Shown: in pieces, positions 7,899 through 11,060 of the stretch | Position numbering within the stretch: position 1 is the first letter of the stretch | Layout of the letters: each line of letters starts with the position of its first letter | Source: Proteobacteria bacterium UBA1673 | GTDB taxonomy: Bacteria; Pseudomonadota; Gammaproteobacteria; Comchoanobacterales; Comchoanobacteraceae | Direction of reading: 5' to 3' | DNA: 11,060 bases | NCBI GenBank assembly: GCA_002320385.1 | Contig: DCKN01000089.1 | Location: 1 to 11,060 of the forward strand | Notes under the pieces: model-generated | Seen by the model: the letters and a program-made list of their open reading frames with translations, nothing else | Databases searched by the model: none | Told to the model about the DNA's origin: nothing | Translations under genes and position numbers: made by a program

Positions 7899-8887
7899 AA
7901 TTCATCATCCTGTTGTAGAAATGATTGATCTCCGTCGTATAATGATCGGATATCATCAATTTGGTAACGCAACATTGTTAGCCTATCAATACCCAGACCA
8001 AATGCAAATCCACGATATCTCTGTGGATCGATATCAACACTGGTGAGCACATTGGGGTGCACCATTCCACAGCCTAGAACCTCAAGCCATCGGTTTTTAA
8101 ACCAAATATCACACTCGAGGGATGGTTCTGTGAAAGGAAAATAAGATGGCCTAAACCGTAATTCCAATGACTGCTTAAAGAATCCTTCCAAAAGGCATTT
8201 TAGTGTCTCAACGAGATCTCTCATGGTTGATGCTTCATCCACAACCAGCCCTTCGCACTGCATGAAACATGGACTGTGTGTTGCATCCGGCGTGTCAGCG
8301 CGAAATACCCGACCTGGCGAGAAGATTCTCAATGGGGGGTTGTGCTTTTCGAGCATTCGGATTTGCACACATGATGTGTGTGATCGCAACAGCTGGTCAT
8401 CGTTGATGTATAGTGTGTCTTGAGCGGTTACTGCGGGATGATATCTTGGTGTATTGAGCGCTGTGAAATTGTAGTAGAACTGCTCGACCTCCGGCCCACT
8501 GGCAATATCGAAGCCCATTTTAGACAACAATCGCTTTAAGTCGTCAAGCGTCTTCGTTAAAGGATGTAGCGCCCCTTGGCGACAGAAATCAGCTTGTAAG
8601 GTTGTGTCGACAGAGTCCTTTGCAAGCTCAGCCAACGTTTCTGCTTCCGCTATTAAAGCCTTCTTAGCAAAGATGATCTCAGTGATCTCGCGCTTTATCG
8701 TATTGATACTTGCACTCTGAATGGCTCTATCAGCAGGATCAAGCTCGGCGATGCGCTTGAACGCTTCTCGTATGACACTTTTCCCACCAAGATACTTAGC
8801 TTTGACCTGGTCAAGTCCATGCTGATCAGAGATAGATTCAAGTTCTTGCATGCATTGTTGGATGATTGACTCATCAACAACCGTCAT
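7892..8887 (-). CDS. pheS: Phenylalanine--tRNA ligase alpha subunit
   Basis: This is the catalytic subunit of phenylalanyl-tRNA synthetase, a class II enzyme that makes Phe-AMP and transfers Phe to tRNA-Phe. The 331 residues match the family length (E. coli 327). An N-terminal coiled-coil tRNA-binding arm spans about 1-95. The aminoacylation domain starts near GALHPLTKTLDDL (106-118). Residues expected to bind substrate include HTS (170-172), motif 2 at 189-207 (FSPGRVFRAD...), Q210-x-E212 and RFRPSYFPFTEP (244-255). Motif 3 is GFAFGLGIDRL (293-303), with A295 matching E. coli A294, which shapes the Phe side-chain pocket. One deviation: HPAVTAQDT (150-158) where most homologues have HPAR at the start. 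The ribosome-binding site AAGGAG (8893-8898) lies 5 nt before the ATG and overlaps the rplT stop. With only 10 nt after rplT there is no room for an E. coli-type pheM leader attenuator. Confidence 0.98.
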   Translation of the reverse strand: MTVVDESIIQQCMQELESISDQHGLDQVKAKYLGGKSVIREAFKRIAELDPADRAIQSASINTIKREITEIIFAKKALIAEAETLAELAKDSVDTTLQADFCRQGALHPLTKTLDDLKRLLSKMGFDIASGPEVEQFYYNFTALNTPRYHPAVTAQDTLYINDDQLLRSHTSCVQIRMLEKHNPPLRIFSPGRVFRADTPDATHSPCFMQCEGLVVDEASTMRDLVETLKCLLEGFFKQSLELRFRPSYFPFTEPSLECDIWFKNRWLEVLGCGMVHPNVLTSVDIDPQRYRGFAFGLGIDRLTMLRYQIDDIRSLYDGDQSFLQQDDELC

Positions 8888-8897
8888 GGCGACTCCT

Positions 8898-9281
8898 TTA
8901 TCCTGCGGCTTGAATGGATTGGTGTGCCGCTAGGCCTGCTTTGGCCTTGACGACAAGCTCAGCGAAGTCGGTTGCCTGCTCGGCAGCGAGGAAAGCTAGT
9001 TGCTTCCTGTCAAGACTTACCCCTGATAGTCTGAGCCCAGCCATGAACTGGCTGTAGCTGATGCCATTCTGACGACATGCAGCGTTGATTCTTTGAATCC
9101 AAAGCGCACGAAACATGATTTTCTTTTTTCTTCTGTCTCGATATGCGTATTGGTGAGCCTTGATCACGGCCTGTTTGGCAACTCTGTAAACTCGACTACG
9201 AGCGCCTTGATAGCCTTTGGCGAGCTTTAGAACTTTCTTATGTTTTGCCTTGGCGACTACGCCTCTCTTCACTCTGGCCAT
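8898..9281 (-). CDS. rplT: 50S ribosomal protein L20
   Basis: L20 binds 23S rRNA early in large-subunit assembly. The 127-residue product opens with [20 protein letters not shown], the typical basic N-terminal extension, followed by [19 protein letters not shown]. The globular C-terminal part contains [20 protein letters not shown] and [12 protein letters not shown], both highly conserved. It is slightly longer than the E. coli protein (118) because of a short Ala-rich tail. The ATG starts one base after the rpmI stop, and AGGAG (9291-9295), inside the end of rpmI, lies 9 nt upstream, so translation is likely coupled to rpmI. In E. coli L20 represses rpmI-rplT translation through an mRNA pseudoknot; that structure was not evident here. 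Confidence 0.98.
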   Translation of the reverse strand: MARVKRGVVAKAKHKKVLKLAKGYQGARSRVYRVAKQAVIKAHQYAYRDRRKKKIMFRALWIQRINAACRQNGISYSQFMAGLRLSGVSLDRKQLAFLAAEQATDFAELVVKAKAGLAAHQSIQAAG

Positions 9282-9282
9282 A

Positions 9283-9510
9283 CTATGCTACTCCTATCAT
9301 CCGTTTGACGCGATTACGATCTACGTCGCTTACTACCTTGCCGCCAATTTTCTGGTCCAGACGCTTGCGCTCTTGCTTAGCAAGGTTGTGCGACCTATTA
9401 GCTGCTCTTCGGCGTATCTTTTTGACAGATTTACCTGATCCGCCTGATGCTCGGAACCGCTTGGTTGCGCCGCTGACTGTTTTCTGCTTATTTGCTGATT
9501 TATTTGGCAT
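9283..9510 (-). CDS. rpmI: 50S ribosomal protein L35
   Basis: L35 is a small, very basic protein of the large ribosomal subunit. From ATG at 9510 it has 75 residues: [20 protein letters not shown], then GSGK (24-27), [14 protein letters not shown] (30-43) and the conserved end [13 protein letters not shown] (59-71). The frame stays open to a possible start at 9537, but the typical L35 start (MPK/MPN, then TKRF) and the promoter just upstream favour 9510. It is about 10 residues longer than usual (64-66) but all family landmarks are present. The ribosome-binding site is weak (only GGG in CTGGGTTAAAGTA), as is often seen when translation of this gene is controlled. It sits between infC and rplT, the standard order. 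Confidence 0.95.
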   Translation of the reverse strand: MPNKSANKQKTVSGATKRFRASGGSGKSVKKIRRRAANRSHNLAKQERKRLDQKIGGKVVSDVDRNRVKRMIGVA

Positions 9511-9539
9511 TACTTTAACCCAGTTCGGAAATTTCACAT

Positions 9540-9568
9540 ATCATACCGCTTGGTTATTCATATGTCAA
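9540..9568 (-). promoter_or_regulatory. Near-consensus sigma70 promoter upstream of rpmI
   Basis: TTGACA (9563-9568, perfect -35) is separated by 17 nt from TATGAT (9540-9545, five of six for -10). Transcription would begin near 9533, leaving a leader of about 23 nt before the rpmI ATG at 9510. This would drive rpmI-rplT-pheS-pheT-ihfA and tRNA-Pro independently of infC. Such a short leader leaves little room for a long-range L20 repression pseudoknot on transcripts made from it. Confidence 0.65.
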
Positions 9569-9626
9569 GATTAATTGTTGAATAATGGTCACTCTAAAGG
9601 TGACAGCTTGCTGACGATCTCATGGG

Positions 9627-10145
9627 TTATTTTTTCTTGGGCACGATCACAAATATGATCTGCTTACCTTCGAGTTTTGGTATTTGCTCAACTTGAATAA
9701 GATCCGCGAGGTCTCTGAGTAAACGCTCAACCAGGTCTTCGCCAAGATCTTGGTGCATTAGCTCCCTTCCACGAAATCGGATCAATACTTTGACTCGATG
9801 GCCGGCCTCTAAAAACTGCGTCATCTTTTTCAGTTTTATGTTGTAATCGCCAATGTCGATGACCGGACGCATTTTAATTTCTTTGAGCTGTGTTTTTGCG
9901 TGTTTATTTTGCTGCTTCTTACGCTTTTGATCGTAACGCCGCTTGCTGTAATCCATGATCCTGCAGACTGGATTGACATCTTGTCGCCCTACCAATACTA
10001 AATCTAAATTGTCAGCCTGAGCTACTTCGATCGCAGCATCTCTCGACATCACGCCAAGATTGTTGCCGTCTTTATCGATCACAGTCACTGACTCACTGGA
10101 AATCGCACTGTTGAGAATGTCAAAATTTTTTTTAGATGTGTTGAT
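9627..10145 (-). CDS. infC: Translation initiation factor IF-3 (probable AUC start)
   Basis: IF-3 binds the 30S subunit, prevents premature 50S joining and checks the start codon and initiator tRNA. Homology begins well upstream of the first ATG or GTG: in the same frame, residues encoded from about 10125 (FDILNSAISSESVTVIDKDG) align with the RINGEIR...EGEQLG region of E. coli IF-3. A stop (TGA) occurs 18 nt upstream of 10145. Between them the only codon with a proper ribosome-binding site is ATC at 10145-10143, preceded by GGAG (10152-10155) at 6 nt. Starting there gives 172 residues (E. coli 180). The N-domain contains PVCRIMDY (59-66), a Lys-rich linker spans about 67-88, and the C-domain contains RFRGREL (123-129). 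infC starts at AUU in E. coli and AUC in Myxococcus, where IF-3 limits its own translation; the same is inferred here. A shorter start at GTG 10088 would remove conserved N-terminal residues. Confidence 0.93.
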   Translation of the reverse strand: MNTSKKNFDILNSAISSESVTVIDKDGNNLGVMSRDAAIEVAQADNLDLVLVGRQDVNPVCRIMDYSKRRYDQKRKKQQNKHAKTQLKEIKMRPVIDIGDYNIKLKKMTQFLEAGHRVKVLIRFRGRELMHQDLGEDLVERLLRDLADLIQVEQIPKLEGKQIIFVIVPKKK

Positions 10146-10173
10146 ACGTCGCTCCGATACTCAAGAAACACTG

Positions 10174-10202
10174 ATTATAGTATCATAAGGCCAACACTGC
10201 AA
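10174..10202 (-). promoter_or_regulatory. Sigma70-like promoter for infC
   Basis: A perfect -10 TATAAT (10174-10179) lies 17 nt downstream of TTGCAG (10197-10202), which matches the -35 consensus only in its first three bases. Transcription would begin near 10167, giving a leader of about 22 nt that ends in GGAGCGACGT before the AUC start. The rest of the 132-bp gap after the kinase gene contains a weak AT hairpin (TCTTTG/CAAAGA) with no U-run and no other recognisable element. Confidence 0.55.
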
Positions 10203-10277
10203 GACAATGTCGCCAATTAGTTCAATGAATTTCTTTGTACATTTCAAAGACCTAGACTAGAAAGACTTGGGAATGGT

Positions 10278-11060
10278 CTACATAGGAAATGCAACACACG
10301 CACGAATACTTGCGAGAGAAAAACAACGAGAGCCTCGCTCTGCACAAATTCCTGAAGACAGGGCGCTACCAAGATTTGCCCCTTCCGCAAAGCTTTTACC
10401 ACTAATCAATGCATGAATGAGACCCGCAAGGTAATAGTCACCGGCCGCGGTCGTATCGACTATCCTGCCCGGCACAGCATTTGTTCGAATGCTATCGCCT
10501 CTCGTTGAAATAACCGATCCATTTGCGCCGCTGGTCATAACTGCAACTAACCCACCAATTGCACATGCATCAAGAATTTTCTTTTCGGACTGCGTATTGG
10601 TCAAGACCTCAAACTCAATCTCATTACCTGCCACCATGTCGACGCAGGACAACATGGAAAGTAAAAACTCGCGATGCCGCCCAACAACATGCTTATTCGA
10701 CAGCACCAAAATGATACAGGTCTGACTCTTCTTGGCTAGATCCATCACAGATACCAACCATTGATTGGATTTTGGCATGTCCAACACGTCAGCTTCGATC
10801 AAGAGATATTTCGCATCAATGATTGACTGCATTGACATGTCTGCAAAGCCTAAAGTCGCTGATGCGCCAAGGTGCACAACTTTGGTTACATCACCTGTGT
10901 GGTCTTGATAATAGAAGCACCCTGAAGTTGATTGCTCTTGATCAGATGGCTCAATCAGCATTGACACACCGCGACTGACGAGATCATTCAAAAAAAACAA
11001 CCCATCACCATCTGTTGTAGCCTTTCCAAGGAACCCGACATTTCTCTGCAACCCCGCCAG
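10278..11060 (-). CDS. PfkB-family sugar/nucleoside kinase, partial (N-terminus beyond window)
   Basis: This is a ribokinase/PfkB-fold kinase that transfers phosphate from ATP to a sugar or nucleoside hydroxyl. 260 residues are visible and the frame remains open at the window edge, so the true start lies upstream; the TTG at 11051 should not be taken as the start. FLGKATTDGDG near the edge matches the (I/L)GKVGxDxxG region of PfkB proteins. SNKHVVGRHREFL and AGNEIEFEVLTNT resemble the adenosine-kinase-like subgroup, whose members often have SDxFCVxRHRxxF and ANExE. The ATP-site signature is VDTTAAGDYYLAG, with the catalytic Asp at visible residue 208 (codon 10437-10439). Here the usual GAGD reads AAGD, so the first anion-hole Gly is Ala. 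The substrate cannot be fixed from sequence; adenosine or a sugar are both possible. It lies 132 bp upstream of infC, where thrS usually stands. Confidence 0.88.
   Translation of the reverse strand: MAGLQRNVGFLGKATTDGDGLFFLNDLVSRGVSMLIEPSDQEQSTSGCFYYQDHTGDVTKVVHLGASATLGFADMSMQSIIDAKYLLIEADVLDMPKSNQWLVSVMDLAKKSQTCIILVLSNKHVVGRHREFLLSMLSCVDMVAGNEIEFEVLTNTQSEKKILDACAIGGLVAVMTSGANGSVISTRGDSIRTNAVPGRIVDTTAAGDYYLAGLIHALISGKSFAEGANLGSALSSGICAERGSRCFSLASIRACVAFPM

Noticed and set aside
8888..8897. pheM-type attenuator before pheS
   Set aside because: Only 10 nt separate rplT and pheS, leaving no room for a leader peptide and terminator.
9511..9537. Longer rpmI start giving an 84-residue protein
   Set aside because: The added residues do not resemble L35, and the likely transcription start at about 9533 would exclude them; ATG 9510 gives the typical L35 start.
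9588..9604. Hairpin GTCAC-N7-GTGAC after infC as a terminator
   Set aside because: Only five base pairs and followed by ATTATT rather than a U-run; too weak to call a terminator.

Overview
The window looks like chromosomal DNA of a proteobacterium, most likely a gammaproteobacterium and less likely a betaproteobacterium. The main reasons are the conserved run infC-rpmI-rplT-pheS-pheT-ihfA followed by tRNA-Pro(GGG), an IHF-alpha with the gamma-type arm, and a GyrA carrying the QRRGGKG box. I cannot name the species. All genes are on the minus strand, so they read from high to low coordinates. No mobile element, CRISPR array, rRNA or phage gene was seen.

Region by region, in transcription order. 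(1) 11060-10278: the 3' part of a PfkB-family sugar/nucleoside kinase of the adenosine-kinase-like group, cut by the window edge. It occupies the place where thrS usually sits upstream of infC. (2) 10202-5044: the translation/IHF operon. A sigma70-like promoter precedes infC, which seems to start at a rare AUC codon. A second, near-consensus promoter lies between infC and rpmI. From rpmI onward the genes are packed (gaps or overlaps of 1, 10, 7 and 1 bases), and tRNA-Pro(GGG) begins 10 nt after the ihfA stop. (3) 4972-3842: a gene for a polytopic membrane protein that I do not recognise, with a basic tail. It is joined to mutL by a TGATG stop/start overlap. (4) 3842-1842: mutL of the endonuclease type. 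(5) 1723-1: the first 574 codons of gyrA, cut by the window edge, with an unusual quinolone-pocket sequence (N-L where E. coli has D82-S83).

Functionally, the window combines translation (IF3, L35, L20, both PheRS subunits, tRNA-Pro), DNA architecture (IHF-alpha), mismatch repair (MutL) and DNA topology (gyrase A). IF3 probably controls its own synthesis through its non-canonical start codon. Close spacing suggests coupled translation of rplT-pheS-pheT-ihfA and of the membrane protein with MutL.

I found no convincing new multi-gene system. The points most worth checking are the orphan membrane protein coupled to mutL, the infC AUC start, the GyrA pocket residues, and the tRNA gene that lacks an encoded CCA.
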